Shown: piece by piece, positions 16,025 through 23,107 of the stretch | How the letters are laid out: every line of letters starts with the position of its first letter | How positions within the stretch are numbered: position 1 is the first letter of the stretch | Assembly: GCA_900545535.1 (NCBI GenBank) | Contig: UQZN01000002.1 | Coordinates: forward strand, 108,887 to 172,886 | Direction of reading: 5' to 3' | DNA: 64,000 nucleotides | DNA from: an uncultured Phascolarctobacterium sp. | GTDB taxonomy: Bacteria; Bacillota; Negativicutes; Acidaminococcales; Acidaminococcaceae | Notes under the pieces: generated by a model | The model's database searches: none | What the model was told of the DNA's origin: nothing | What the model saw: only the letters and a program-made list of their open reading frames with translations | Position numbers and translations under genes: made by a program

Positions 16025-16792
16025 TTAGTCGACGTAGCTTACAGAGTAAGATACGAATTTTTTATCAGCACGCAGCGGATCAACAGATTTGAAGTTCAGC
16101 TCGGAAGCTGTCGCTTCACCGCGGGCATAACTGAGGGTCAGGCCGCCTTCACAGCGTGCTTTATAAACACGGGTAGTCAGTACGGCTTTACGGCCGTTAG
16201 GCAGCTCGGTCGGCTGGCTGGTATGACGCAGTTCCACGTAACCGGGTACGGAAGTAGTTTTGACGTCAACAGTAGAACCGTCCGTTACTGTATAGACGTA
16301 ATCGACATGTACCTGCGTACCGGCAGTAATATCAGAACTGAAATCAAGCACGCCGCCGCTGGTAACTGCAAAGGTTTTAGTACCGGTCGGAGAACCTTCA
16401 ACGCGGGTCAGGCCAACGCCGTCAACAACAGCGATCACAGATTCCACTTCCACGCCGGTAGTTACCAGCAGTTTATTGTCGCTGGCTTTGACAGTAATGT
16501 CTTCGCTGCCAAAAGCAAATGCGCCTTCGGCAACAGCTTCACCCTGGGAAGCCGCAACGACGTTCAGATCGAAGCAGGCATTTTTGAATTTGAAGCTGGC
16601 AGATTTTTCTTTGATATAGTTATAAATCGGGAACAGGCCGTCACCGCCAAACACGTCTTCCATAGTTGCGGTTACTTCGATCGTCATATCCTGCAAAGAG
16701 CCCAGCTTTGCGGAGACCTTGCCGTCGCCGGAAAGCAGGAACGCTTCGCCAACACCGTGCAGTACTAAATTTTTTGTATCAATTTTTGCCAT
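16025..16792 (-). CDS. Major tail tube protein
   Basis: 255 residues, beta rich and nearly free of cysteine. It starts MAKIDTKNLVLHGVGEAFLL, with a core GSLQDMTIEVTATMEDVFGG. A Thr/Val-rich inserted region in the middle (VKASDNKLLVTTGVEVESVI) looks like an Ig-like decoration, and the chain ends PLRADKKFVSYSVSYVD. Position (between completion protein and chaperones), size and composition identify it as the tube subunit of a non-contractile tail. There is no sheath gene next to it, which excludes an R-type (contractile) particle. Confidence 0.75.
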   Translation of the reverse strand: MAKIDTKNLVLHGVGEAFLLSGDGKVSAKLGSLQDMTIEVTATMEDVFGGDGLFPIYNYIKEKSASFKFKNACFDLNVVAASQGEAVAEGAFAFGSEDITVKASDNKLLVTTGVEVESVIAVVDGVGLTRVEGSPTGTKTFAVTSGGVLDFSSDITAGTQVHVDYVYTVTDGSTVDVKTTSVPGYVELRHTSQPTELPNGRKAVLTTRVYKARCEGGLTLSYARGEATASELNFKSVDPLRADKKFVSYSVSYVD

Positions 16793-16814
16793 TAATAAAC
16801 ACCATCCTTAATTT

Positions 16815-17228
16815 TTATTTTCCGTCGATCAACGGGTTATAAATCAATCTATATTTGTAAACACCGTCAGCACCAATGCTCTGCTGACCTTCTTCGCTGA
16901 GCAGGATCTCGTCATGCTCTCCTAAAACCTGTCGGAACCGTTTGGCCAGCAGGCCTGCATTCAGCAGGGCATCGGCATAGAAATCTACATAAAGCTCGCC
17001 TTTGTTGACCAGCCAGTTATGTTCCAGCTTTTCAGCGCGTGTAAAATAGAAAGCGATAAAGGGAACAGCGGCGGCGGTTACCGCTTCGTCCGCCTGACAT
17101 TCAAGCCTTAACTTATCCTTCAATACGTCCGTATTCGTGTTATCCATAACACCCAGCATTTTCATCATTTCTTCATCGGCGACGCACCAGTTAAAAATAT
17201 CGTTCAGCAAATCAAAACTATTGCGCAT
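16815..17228 (-). CDS. Tail completion/terminator-like protein
   Basis: 137 residues, first structural gene after the regulator. Mixed alpha/beta: SFDLLNDIFNWCVADEEMMK, then TAAAVPFIAFYFTRAEKLEH, LYVDFYADALLNAGLLAKRF, and ending YKYRLIYNPLIDGK. The pattern resembles small tail terminator or head-tail joining proteins (gpU/gp10 class), but the family was not recognised with certainty. In a headless particle it would cap the tube. The ATG at 17228 follows AAAGGAGGTGCTTG, a very strong site. Confidence 0.55.
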   Translation of the reverse strand: MRNSFDLLNDIFNWCVADEEMMKMLGVMDNTNTDVLKDKLRLECQADEAVTAAAVPFIAFYFTRAEKLEHNWLVNKGELYVDFYADALLNAGLLAKRFRQVLGEHDEILLSEEGQQSIGADGVYKYRLIYNPLIDGK

Positions 17229-17239
17229 CAAGCACCTCC

Positions 17240-17520
17240 TTTAAGCTTTTACAGCACGCCGGCTGTAAATTTTAGATCACAGTAAACCTGCATCAATATT
17301 ACATATCTATTTTTACTCATGTTGATCGATAAATATCAGCGCCGGACCGCGGCGAAAGTTTACGTCCCGGTTCCCGGCTGACTGCGGTCAGTTGTATGCA
17401 GCATGCTGTCCCACCCAATCCAGGCAAGCTGACCGCAAAGGCCTTTATCAGAAATTCTAAGCTTTTGTTCTTACCAAAAATTCACATTAAGCCTGTGTTT
17501 GCGCAAACAGGTCCAATTGT
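17240..17520. other. Structured intergenic region between late activator and tail genes
   Basis: About 370 bp without a credible ORF. Seen here: TTTACAGC/GCTGTAAA (about 17248-17271); a GC-rich block at 17338-17450 with GCCGG..CCGGC and a 9-bp TGCGGTCAG/CTGACCGCA pair enclosing CAGCATGCTG; and a palindrome TGTTTGCGCAAACA at 17496-17509. It probably holds the late promoter with an activator site, and perhaps a structured RNA. Confidence 0.45.
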
Positions 17521-17604
17521 TATTCAACCCTTCACTTATATATGAACTTTGAGCATTTTTTATACCCTGTTTTACAAAATATTTTTGAAGCTGCTGCTTC
17601 CCGT

Positions 17605-18336
17605 TCAGCCCACCCTGTTGGCGGCAATGATCTGTTCAAGCCTGTCTTGTTTCCACGACTGCAGCAGCGGTGTTTCGGCACGCATCTCGCGGCGGGTACA
17701 TTTTTTATCGCAAAGGGTGCAGACTGAATTGGAGTTGGTATGCTGCAGATATTCTGGCATATGGCACATGGTCTTAGTCTTAAAAACCTTACGGCCAAAA
17801 CGTGTCTGCCACGAACTGCCTACCGCCAGCTTCATTTCCTGTTCAAAGGGCTGTCCCACGCCCAGAGCTTTCTGCGCTTCCTGTACAGCTTGCGGCAGCA
17901 GCAGGATCTCTTTAAAATTATTCAGCCTGCTGCCGAATCTATTTTGCAGTTTCTGCCGTACGCTTTTGATAGTTTTAAAAATCACCGGCTGACTGATGCC
18001 CAGACTGCGGGCAGCCGCCATAGTATTTTTGCCACTGCGCAGATAGGCCTGCAAAATTTCCATCTGTCTTGCCGTCAGCGCGGTTTCCATTTTCTGCCAC
18101 AGATCAAGTAATTCTGCTAACCGTTCCCGTTCCAGTAAAACCGCTTCGGGATTATTTTTATTAGAAGCGATCCCCAAATTGATGAAGGCTAATTTCATTT
18201 TTAATTTTGTTTCCTTACTGCTCTGCGAGCTTTCCTGATATTTGCCCAATCTGTTCAGATCGCCGGCAGCCTGCTGTTCTGTCAGTTCTCCTGCCTGCAC
18301 CGCGCAGATAATATCTTCTATCGTGTATCTGGCCAT
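17605..18336 (-). CDS. Late-gene activator, sigma-region-4/ArpU-like
   Basis: About 243 residues from ATG 18336 (GGGGGAAT site). The middle contains LTARQMEILQAYLRSGKNTM followed by AARSLGISQPVIFKTIKSVR, a sigma-70 region 4 type helix-turn-helix as in ArpU/RinA-like phage late regulators. The C-terminal part has CTLCDKKC, a possible zinc knuckle. The first 50 residues form a separate helical domain. It lies between the early small genes and the structural operon, exactly where late activators sit. The likely target is the promoter region at 17240-17520 (inference). Confidence 0.7.
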   Translation of the reverse strand: MARYTIEDIICAVQAGELTEQQAAGDLNRLGKYQESSQSSKETKLKMKLAFINLGIASNKNNPEAVLLERERLAELLDLWQKMETALTARQMEILQAYLRSGKNTMAAARSLGISQPVIFKTIKSVRQKLQNRFGSRLNNFKEILLLPQAVQEAQKALGVGQPFEQEMKLAVGSSWQTRFGRKVFKTKTMCHMPEYLQHTNSNSVCTLCDKKCTRREMRAETPLLQSWKQDRLEQIIAANRVG

Positions 18337-18337
18337 C

Positions 18338-18610
18338 TTAATTCCCCCTTTGTTTAGCCGTCGCCGCATAATAATAGCAAAATTGCAGATCTATGATCAT
18401 TGTCTCGCGGCCTATCAGCCTGTTGCCTCTGGCATTGCGGACATTCCGTTCCAGCATTTTCTGGGTGTTGAGAAAAGTCACCGCATCGGCATACTTGGCA
18501 AACCACTGCTGTGCTTCACTCTTTTTTCCAACAATCAAAGCATAATAACATTCACTCTTAAACCTGACAAAATACGCATGCACTTCGACGCGTTTTTCCT
18601 GTTCATCCAT
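18338..18610 (-). CDS. Small protein of unknown function, early gene of the tail locus
   Basis: 90 residues, family not recognised. Mixed hydrophobic and charged, with no membrane segment or zinc motif: VEVHAYFVRFKSECYYALIV, then WFAKYADAVTFLNTQKMLER, then GRETMIIDLQFCYYYAATAK. The ribosome site AGAGGTGGGAAG is strong. Its stop is one base before the ATG of the activator, so the two are co-translated. The single-domain size suggests a partner or modulator of the activator, but that is guesswork. Confidence 0.65.
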   Translation of the reverse strand: MDEQEKRVEVHAYFVRFKSECYYALIVGKKSEAQQWFAKYADAVTFLNTQKMLERNVRNARGNRLIGRETMIIDLQFCYYYAATAKQRGN

Positions 18611-18627
18611 CTTCCCACCTCTGTTTT

Positions 18628-18738
18628 TTAGAATAAAATAGAATTTTCAGAAGCAAAAAGGCATAAAAAATAAGCCTCTTTGCTGGCAGCATTGTTCCGC
18701 TTCAATAAATAGTCTTTTGTATAAACTTCTTTTTTCAT
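18628..18738 (-). CDS. 36-residue peptide coupled to the preceding small gene
   Basis: MKKEVYTKDYLLKRNNAASK and so on, ending SILF. Its ATG overlaps the TGA of the upstream gene (ATGA at 18735-18738) and it has an AGGAAAAG site. Basic at the N-terminus, hydrophobic at the C-terminus. No family known; the tight coupling is the main reason to accept it. Confidence 0.5.
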   Translation of the reverse strand: MKKEVYTKDYLLKRNNAASKEAYFLCLFASENSILF

Positions 18739-18887
18739 AACGCACTTTTCCTGATGATATTGATGTAAATAAGTTTTTGCTCAAGCTCGTCAAATTCTCT
18801 CAAAAACTTTTCCACTTCACTAAGGCTTGTAAAGGTTTCCTGAAAGAGCCTTGCACCACCGAAAAAAATAAATTCTACAATATACAT
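18735..18887 (-). CDS. Small protein, first gene of the tail locus
   Basis: 50 residues from ATG 18887 (MYIVEFIFFGGARLFQETFT), behind GGAAGGGAAG. The frame is open back to a TTG at 18971 that lacks a good site. A hydrophobic start is followed by an acidic helical part (LSEVEKFLREFDELEQKLIY). It is the first ORF after the consensus promoter at 18995-19024. Unknown function; small first genes like this often encode regulators. Confidence 0.55.
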   Translation of the reverse strand: MYIVEFIFFGGARLFQETFTSLSEVEKFLREFDELEQKLIYINIIRKSAL

Positions 18888-18994
18888 CAGAGCTTCCCTT
18901 CCTTTGTCTCTGCCGGTTAACATGTCTTGTACTTTATGTCTTGAATAAAGCAACCGCCAGTTATTCTGCAAACTTCTGTTCGTTTTATGCTATA

Positions 18995-19024
18995 ATTATA
19001 CTCCTTCATATTTAGCGTTGTCAA
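18995..19024 (-). promoter_or_regulatory. Consensus sigma-70 promoter of the tail locus
   Basis: On the minus strand TTGACA (19024-19019) and TATAAT (19000-18995) with an 18-bp spacer. The -10 lies in the palindrome TATAATTATA. Both hexamers are perfect, so a repressor would be needed to keep the locus silent. Confidence 0.8.
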
Positions 19025-19210
19025 CTGGCAATTTAATATCAGCAAGCAGGCTTTCATGCTGTAAAAACCTAATCATAATACCGTTTTTACTTAGCCAACA
19101 ACATTTTCAGGCTTTTTTCAACACAGTATTTTTCATAAATTTTTTTCACTGCTTTCTTGTTCGCATAAATGTTCGCACTTATAAAATTTTCTGCAGCGCT
19201 GGCTGCCAAT
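19025..19210. other. Gene-free AT-rich stretch upstream of the tail promoter
   Basis: No credible gene. A minus-strand frame without a start codon (19087-19209) reads like protein (NKKAVKKIYEKYCVEKSLKM) and may be the end of a decayed gene. Confidence 0.3.
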
Positions 19211-19239
19211 AAAAAAGACGCTCGCAAGAGCGTCCTTTT
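19211..19239 (-). terminator. Terminator after the exported protein gene
   Basis: GACGCTC/GAGCGTC hairpin; T6 on the minus side, weaker T run on the plus side. Confidence 0.8.
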
Positions 19240-19312
19240 GATTCCCGAATATTATCCCTAAGCTCTTCTTATTAACTTCAACAGCTATAAAGAGCAAATA
19301 AACACTTTTAAC

Positions 19313-19831
19313 CTAACGATTCGCAAAAATATCATATTCGGTGATCGTTGTTTTATCCTGCATAAATCTTTTTTCAGTGTCCCAGTAAAATTCTACTTTT
19401 GTTTTCTCCCATGTACCATTCTGATAGCCATAATAAAAGCGCCAGTGCTGCATCGCATTGGAGGGGTAAGACTTCTCTGCCTTAGCCGCCGCTTCTTTAG
19501 TGGGATACTCACCTGTAAATATTTCTGTATAGCGCTCGATCTCAAGGATACCTGTATACGGATACATGACAGAATCGTTCTGCTTAACGTCTAAAGAATA
19601 AACCGGTTCCAGATAACGCACCTTAGACCAGTGTCCTGCACCCGGCAGGCCATGCCTGGCCGGATCAAAATAGCGGATATGCGTAGTATTTTCTTTGTAG
19701 GTTGCAAGGACAGGCTGCATGATCTTCTGCACATGGGTCTTAAAAGAATCTACTACGTCCTGTTTGCCTGCCAAACCAGCATTGCAGAGCAACAGCAGCG
19801 CCATAAGTAAAAACAGTACACGTTTTATCAT
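19313..19831 (-). CDS. Exported protein of unknown function
   Basis: 172 residues. Signal peptide MIKRVLFLLMALLLLCNAGLA with a likely AxA-type cleavage. The mature part is rich in aromatic residues (RYFDPARHGLPGAGHW, MQHWRFYYGYQNGTWEKTKV) and has no cysteine, so it is probably a soluble periplasmic protein. No family recognised. It stands alone, with its own terminator at 19211-19239, between the tail locus and the FadL gene. Confidence 0.7.
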   Translation of the reverse strand: MIKRVLFLLMALLLLCNAGLAGKQDVVDSFKTHVQKIMQPVLATYKENTTHIRYFDPARHGLPGAGHWSKVRYLEPVYSLDVKQNDSVMYPYTGILEIERYTEIFTGEYPTKEAAAKAEKSYPSNAMQHWRFYYGYQNGTWEKTKVEFYWDTEKRFMQDKTTITEYDIFANR

Positions 19832-19939
19832 TTATCCCACCCTTCCTGCTTTGATTATACAAACACAAAAATTTCATGTCAATTAAAGCCCCAACGAATT
19901 TCCAGCTTTTTTCTGCCGCAGCTTCCCGTCCTCAAAGCA

Positions 19940-19963
19940 AAACCTCTGCCGAAGCAGAGGTTT
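19940..19963 (-). terminator. Probable terminator of the FadL-family gene
   Basis: AAACCTCTGC/GCAGAGGTTT with CGAA-type loop, 17 bp after the stop; the following T run is short. Confidence 0.6.
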
Positions 19964-19980
19964 CGGACAAAGTTTTTTAT

Positions 19981-21240
19981 TTAAAAATTACGCTGATAGC
20001 TGATGCCGAAAACCTTAGCATAATTATCATGGGTACTGGCTTCGCTGTAAGCGTCTGTTTCGTGGCCTTTGATGCGCAGACCGTCGATATCGATCAGGCC
20101 CAGGGTCAGCGCCAGTGTCTGCTTTTTATCGTGGTATTGCAAACCCAGGCTATAAGTGCGGCGGGCGCCGGTCGGCACGATGAAGTCAGCGCCGTCAAAA
20201 GGGATCGACGATTCGTCATAGGCATAGCCGCCCATGATGGTATATTTATCGCTCAGCTTATGCTCTGCGCCGATAGCATAACGCCAGCCGTTGCTCCAGT
20301 TTTTAGGGCTGTAACTACCAGGTACAATAACCGGACCAACCGACATAGGCTCATCAAAAGTAATATTCAACGCGTCATAGCTGCTCCATTTGGTATAGGT
20401 ACCATTCAGTTCCACCCTGGTACGGTCGTCGAATTTATGGTTGTAACCGATCGCCCAGCTGTCCGGCAGCGTCACCTTGCCATGCGCTGTGGTAAAATGA
20501 TCGCCGCCCAAAGCAGTAGGGATGCCATAGCCCCTAAAGTCAGCATCCATGGTATGGGTCACTTTACTGCGATAAACTACGCCGATCTCATTTTTAGCGT
20601 CAAAAGCATAATTGGCGGCGGCGTTCCAGCCTAAAGCCCAGCTTTCACCTTTAGTTTGTGTAGCTATTATAGGCACATTATTTGCAAAAACATTTTTCTG
20701 CAGCTCCAGTCCCACATAATTGACCTCTGCGCCTACGGCTGCGCTCCATTTTTTATCGAATTTACGGGCATAGGTCGGCGTCAGACTGGCGCCGTTCAAA
20801 CGCGAGAAAAAAGCATTCGAGGACACGATGGAGTCGCGCTCAAATTCGGAGATCATGCCGAAGCGGCTGTACAGACCGATGCCGAACCATTCCCTGTCAT
20901 TGAGCTGCTTGACGTAATAATTGCCCGGAGCCCAGCCGGCGTGCACGACATTTTTACCTTCTTCAATTTCCCCATTACTTCTTCTAATTGCTTTATATTT
21001 TCCGTGCGGACTGATATAGACCGCACTCTGTTTAAAGGCCTCGCCCCGCACTTTGGTGATCGACGCCGGGTTATAGGCGATATTGGCGGCATCGTTCTCG
21101 GCAAACATGCGCGCCCCGCCCATGGCTACGCCTTCTGCCGACCATTCGTTGATGGCGAAGCCTTCGGCGCCGGCGTTGGCAGCCGGAACTGCCATAGCGC
21201 AGACCAGACCCATTATCGTAAAATGTTTCTTTGAAAACAC
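19981..21240 (-). CDS. Outer-membrane transport protein, OmpP1/FadL family
   Basis: About 419 residues, normal for the family. After a signal peptide (MGLVCAMAVPAANAGAEG), the mature N-terminus EGFAINEWSAEGVAMGGARM and the next motif NDAANIAYNPASIT are the FadL hatch signature. The rest alternates beta strands and ends ISYQRNF with a C-terminal aromatic, as needed for outer-membrane insertion. FadL channels import hydrophobic compounds such as long-chain fatty acids or aromatics. The start is taken as GTG 21240 behind GAGGTG rather than the longer ATG frame. It is divergent from a MarR regulator that may control it. Confidence 0.85.
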   Translation of the reverse strand: MFSKKHFTIMGLVCAMAVPAANAGAEGFAINEWSAEGVAMGGARMFAENDAANIAYNPASITKVRGEAFKQSAVYISPHGKYKAIRRSNGEIEEGKNVVHAGWAPGNYYVKQLNDREWFGIGLYSRFGMISEFERDSIVSSNAFFSRLNGASLTPTYARKFDKKWSAAVGAEVNYVGLELQKNVFANNVPIIATQTKGESWALGWNAAANYAFDAKNEIGVVYRSKVTHTMDADFRGYGIPTALGGDHFTTAHGKVTLPDSWAIGYNHKFDDRTRVELNGTYTKWSSYDALNITFDEPMSVGPVIVPGSYSPKNWSNGWRYAIGAEHKLSDKYTIMGGYAYDESSIPFDGADFIVPTGARRTYSLGLQYHDKKQTLALTLGLIDIDGLRIKGHETDAYSEASTHDNYAKVFGISYQRNF

Positions 21241-21362
21241 AACAGACACCTCACAATTAACAAAATTTTCCAACATTAATAACAATATTTTACCAGTTTT
21301 TGCTTTTTAACGTGGAGAAAGTTTTAATCCAATAATTAAACCGCTTTGCCAACAATAGCTGC

Positions 21363-21416
21363 TTGCATTTTTGCGGCTTTTATGGCATAGTATTAGTTGA
21401 AAGTTCAACTAATACT
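21363..21416 (+). promoter_or_regulatory. marR promoter with long palindromic operator
   Basis: TTGCAT (21363) and TAGTAT (21388) form a promoter. The -10 lies inside a perfect 13+2+13 inverted repeat, AGTATTAGTTGAA/TTCAACTAATACT (21389-21416), typical of a MarR autoregulatory site. It lies 173 bp from the fadL start. Confidence 0.75.
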
Positions 21417-21429
21417 GGTGGTGAAAGCG

Positions 21430-21876
21430 ATGACGAAATTACATAACGAGCTGCTGCGCGATATTGGCACGCTGGCGCGCACGATCCATTATCTGCACGA
21501 TCTGCATTTTAAGGAGCTGGCGCTGCAGCGGGGACAGTTTATTTTTCTGACCCGGATCTGCGAAAACGCCGGTATCAATCAAAACGATTTGTCGCTTTTA
21601 TTAAAGGTAGATAAATCGACCACCGCTAAGGCTGTGCAAAAACTGACTGCCGCCGGTTATATCAGCAGGCAGCGCAGTAGCACTGACCAGCGTCAGTGGC
21701 AGCTTGTGCCTACGGCAAAAGCCCGGACGGTGTACGAGCAGATCATCGCCGAAGAAAATGCCAGTCTGGCTGTCTGCCTGCAAAATTTTACACCGGCAGA
21801 GCAAAAGACTGTTGCCAGGCTGGTACAAAAAATGTGCGCCAATGTGCAGACACACTGGCGGGAAAGCAAAATGTGA
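21430..21876 (+). CDS. MarR family transcriptional regulator
   Basis: 148 residues from ATG 21430. Winged helix-turn-helix: RGQFIFLTRICENAGINQND, LSLLLKVDKSTTAKAVQKLT, then wing AAGYISRQRSSTDQRQWQLV. MarR proteins repress by binding palindromes as dimers and are released by small phenolic or lipid ligands. The palindrome over its own -10 predicts autorepression, and the divergent FadL gene is a plausible second target. The gene is followed nine bases later by a GNAT gene in the same direction. Confidence 0.9.
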   Translation: MTKLHNELLRDIGTLARTIHYLHDLHFKELALQRGQFIFLTRICENAGINQNDLSLLLKVDKSTTAKAVQKLTAAGYISRQRSSTDQRQWQLVPTAKARTVYEQIIAEENASLAVCLQNFTPAEQKTVARLVQKMCANVQTHWRESKM

Positions 21877-21885
21877 GGTGGGAGG

Positions 21886-22380
21886 ATGTTAAGAGCAGCA
21901 ACAATGCAGGACCTGCCGCGTATTATGGAGATCGTACAGGCTACGGTGGCAGAAATGCACGCTTACGGTAATTACCAGTGGGACGAGATCTATCCTACGG
22001 AGCGGGATTTCGCCGCCGACATCGCCCAGGGCGACCTTTTTGTTTCGATAACGGACGGTCTGCTCTGCGGCCTGATCTGTATCAATCAGACCGAGCCGGC
22101 TGTTTATGCCGATGCTGACTGGAGCTTAAAGGAGCCGGCCCTGGTGCTGCACCGTATGGCAGTCGACCCTGATCTGCGCGGCCGCGGTACCGGTTCGGAA
22201 TTACTGCGGCAGGCGGAAACACTGGCGCACGGGCTGGGACTGCGCTATTTAAAAACCGATACCTACGCCCTGAACGACAAAGCCCAGCAGTTATTTTTAA
22301 AGCAGGGTTATCACTTCTGCGGCGAGATCCAGTTCCGCAAAATGGAGCGCTCGTTTTACTGTTATGAAAAAGTGCTGTGA
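21886..22380 (+). CDS. GNAT family N-acetyltransferase
   Basis: 164 residues. Motif A, LVLHRMAVDPDLRGRGTGSE, contains the acetyl-CoA pyrophosphate loop R-G-x-G-T-G. Motif B reads LRYLKTDTYALNDKAQQLFL and is followed by KQGYHFCGEI. The substrate is not predictable. The gene has a strong GGTGGGAGG site and is co-transcribed with marR, so the enzyme may detoxify or modify the compound sensed by MarR (inference). Confidence 0.85.
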   Translation: MLRAATMQDLPRIMEIVQATVAEMHAYGNYQWDEIYPTERDFAADIAQGDLFVSITDGLLCGLICINQTEPAVYADADWSLKEPALVLHRMAVDPDLRGRGTGSELLRQAETLAHGLGLRYLKTDTYALNDKAQQLFLKQGYHFCGEIQFRKMERSFYCYEKVL

Positions 22381-22389
22381 CGCTGTGCA

Positions 22390-22417
22390 TTGACAATCAC
22401 GATAATCATGCTAAAAT
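22390..22417 (+). promoter_or_regulatory. Promoter of the ECF/TonB operon
   Basis: Perfect TTGACA (22390-22395), 16-bp spacer, TAAAAT (22412-22417); transcription would start near 22424, at the first hairpin of the leader. Confidence 0.75.
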
Positions 22418-22420
22418 ATT

Positions 22421-22540
22421 ATAAGTAAGCATCGAAATGTTTACTTATGCAGGCGGGATATGAAATCCTGCCCGGTATCTGTCTGGAACAAAAGCTGACC
22501 ACAGCGGCATCATGAAGATGCTGCCTGTGGTTTTTTATTT
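22421..22540 (+). ncRNA. Structured leader with intrinsic terminator, candidate riboswitch
   Basis: Three elements in series: a 12-bp hairpin with CGAA loop (22421-22448); a hairpin GGCGGGAT/ATCCTGCC (about 22452-22473) followed by CGGTATCTGTCTGG; and a terminator (22498-22536) of ACCACAG..GGCATC paired with GATGCTGCC TGTGGT and T6. This architecture ahead of a transport operon implies ligand-controlled termination. The middle part has a faint likeness to the cobalamin core (GAAATCC..CCCGGTA..CTGT), but no known class was recognised. Confidence 0.5.
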
Positions 22541-22592
22541 TTACTGCTGCCTTTCTAAGGGCGGCAGTCATCACCTAAATAAGGAGGCAGCT

Positions 22593-23087
22593 ATGCCCAG
22601 TGTCAAACTAACCCGCAGCGCATTGCTGATCGCGGCAGGACTGATCTTACCTTTCCTGCTGCATATTTTAGGCGCGGCCGGCAGTATTTTTCTGCCCATG
22701 CACATCCCCGTCCTCTTGGCCGGCTTCTGCCTCGGACCTTACTACGGTCTGTCCGTCGGCCTGCTGGCGCCGGCTTTGAACAGCCTGCTGACGGGTATGC
22801 CGCCGCTGCTGCCGGTACTGCCGCTGATGCTGGCAGAACTTGGTGTCTACGGCTGGTGCGGCGGTTATCTGTATCAGCGCCGCCGCTGGCCCTTATGGCT
22901 GGCTTTGCCCGCAGCGATGCTGGCCGGACGGCTGGCCTCATTGCTCGTGCTGGCGCTGTGCGCCTCAGCGCTGGGCATCCACGTGCCGGCCTGGAGTTAT
23001 GCGGCCGCCGGCCTGATCACCGGTCTGCCCGGTATCATCATTCAGCTGGTGCTGATACCGCTGATCCTGAAAAGAGTAAATATTTGA
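22593..23087 (+). CDS. ECF transporter S component (substrate unknown)
   Basis: 164 residues, about six membrane segments. The motif FLPMHIPVLLAGFCLGPYYG and the following GLLAPALNSLLTGMPPLLPV are typical of the ECF_trnsprt family of substrate-binding subunits for vitamins and related cofactors. No EcfA or EcfT genes are nearby, so it must share the general energising module. It starts behind AAGGAGGCAGCT and is followed 20 bp later by a TonB receptor. Together they would take one scarce nutrient across both membranes. The substrate cannot be named. Confidence 0.75.
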   Translation: MPSVKLTRSALLIAAGLILPFLLHILGAAGSIFLPMHIPVLLAGFCLGPYYGLSVGLLAPALNSLLTGMPPLLPVLPLMLAELGVYGWCGGYLYQRRRWPLWLALPAAMLAGRLASLLVLALCASALGIHVPAWSYAAAGLITGLPGIIIQLVLIPLILKRVNI

Positions 23088-23107
23088 TGTGGAAGAGGAA
23101 GATCGCT

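Larger units (their letters stand above)
1699..19024 (-). other. F-type tailocin-like locus (headless, lambda-like phage tail cluster)
   Basis: One promoter (18995-19024) and one terminal hairpin (1690-1722) bracket about 21 minus-strand genes in siphophage tail order: small early genes, late activator, completion protein, tube, G/GT chaperones, tape measure, NlpC/P60, gpM-like, gpL-like, J-like, fibre, fibre assembly, holin, endolysin, spanin-like. Terminase, portal, capsid, head-tail connector, replication, integrase and excision genes are all absent. That gene content matches flexible pyocin-like particles that kill competitors by adsorption rather than phages that package DNA. A prophage remnant that lost its head module is the alternative; the near-intact frames and the preserved lysis and regulatory modules argue for function. 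Confidence 0.7.

Noticed and set aside
17338..17450. tRNA-like sequence in the intergenic block (GTTTACGTCCCGGTTCCCGGC)
   Set aside because: No acceptor stem or anticodon arm could be folded; kept only as a structured region.
19087..19209. Minus-strand frame reading NKKAVKKIYEKYCVEKSLKM
   Set aside because: Looks protein-like but has no start codon or ribosome site before it; treated as a possible gene remnant only.
19018..19212. Plus-strand ORF of 64 codons
   Set aside because: Unnatural composition, no ribosome site; overlaps the tail promoter and the remnant on the other strand.
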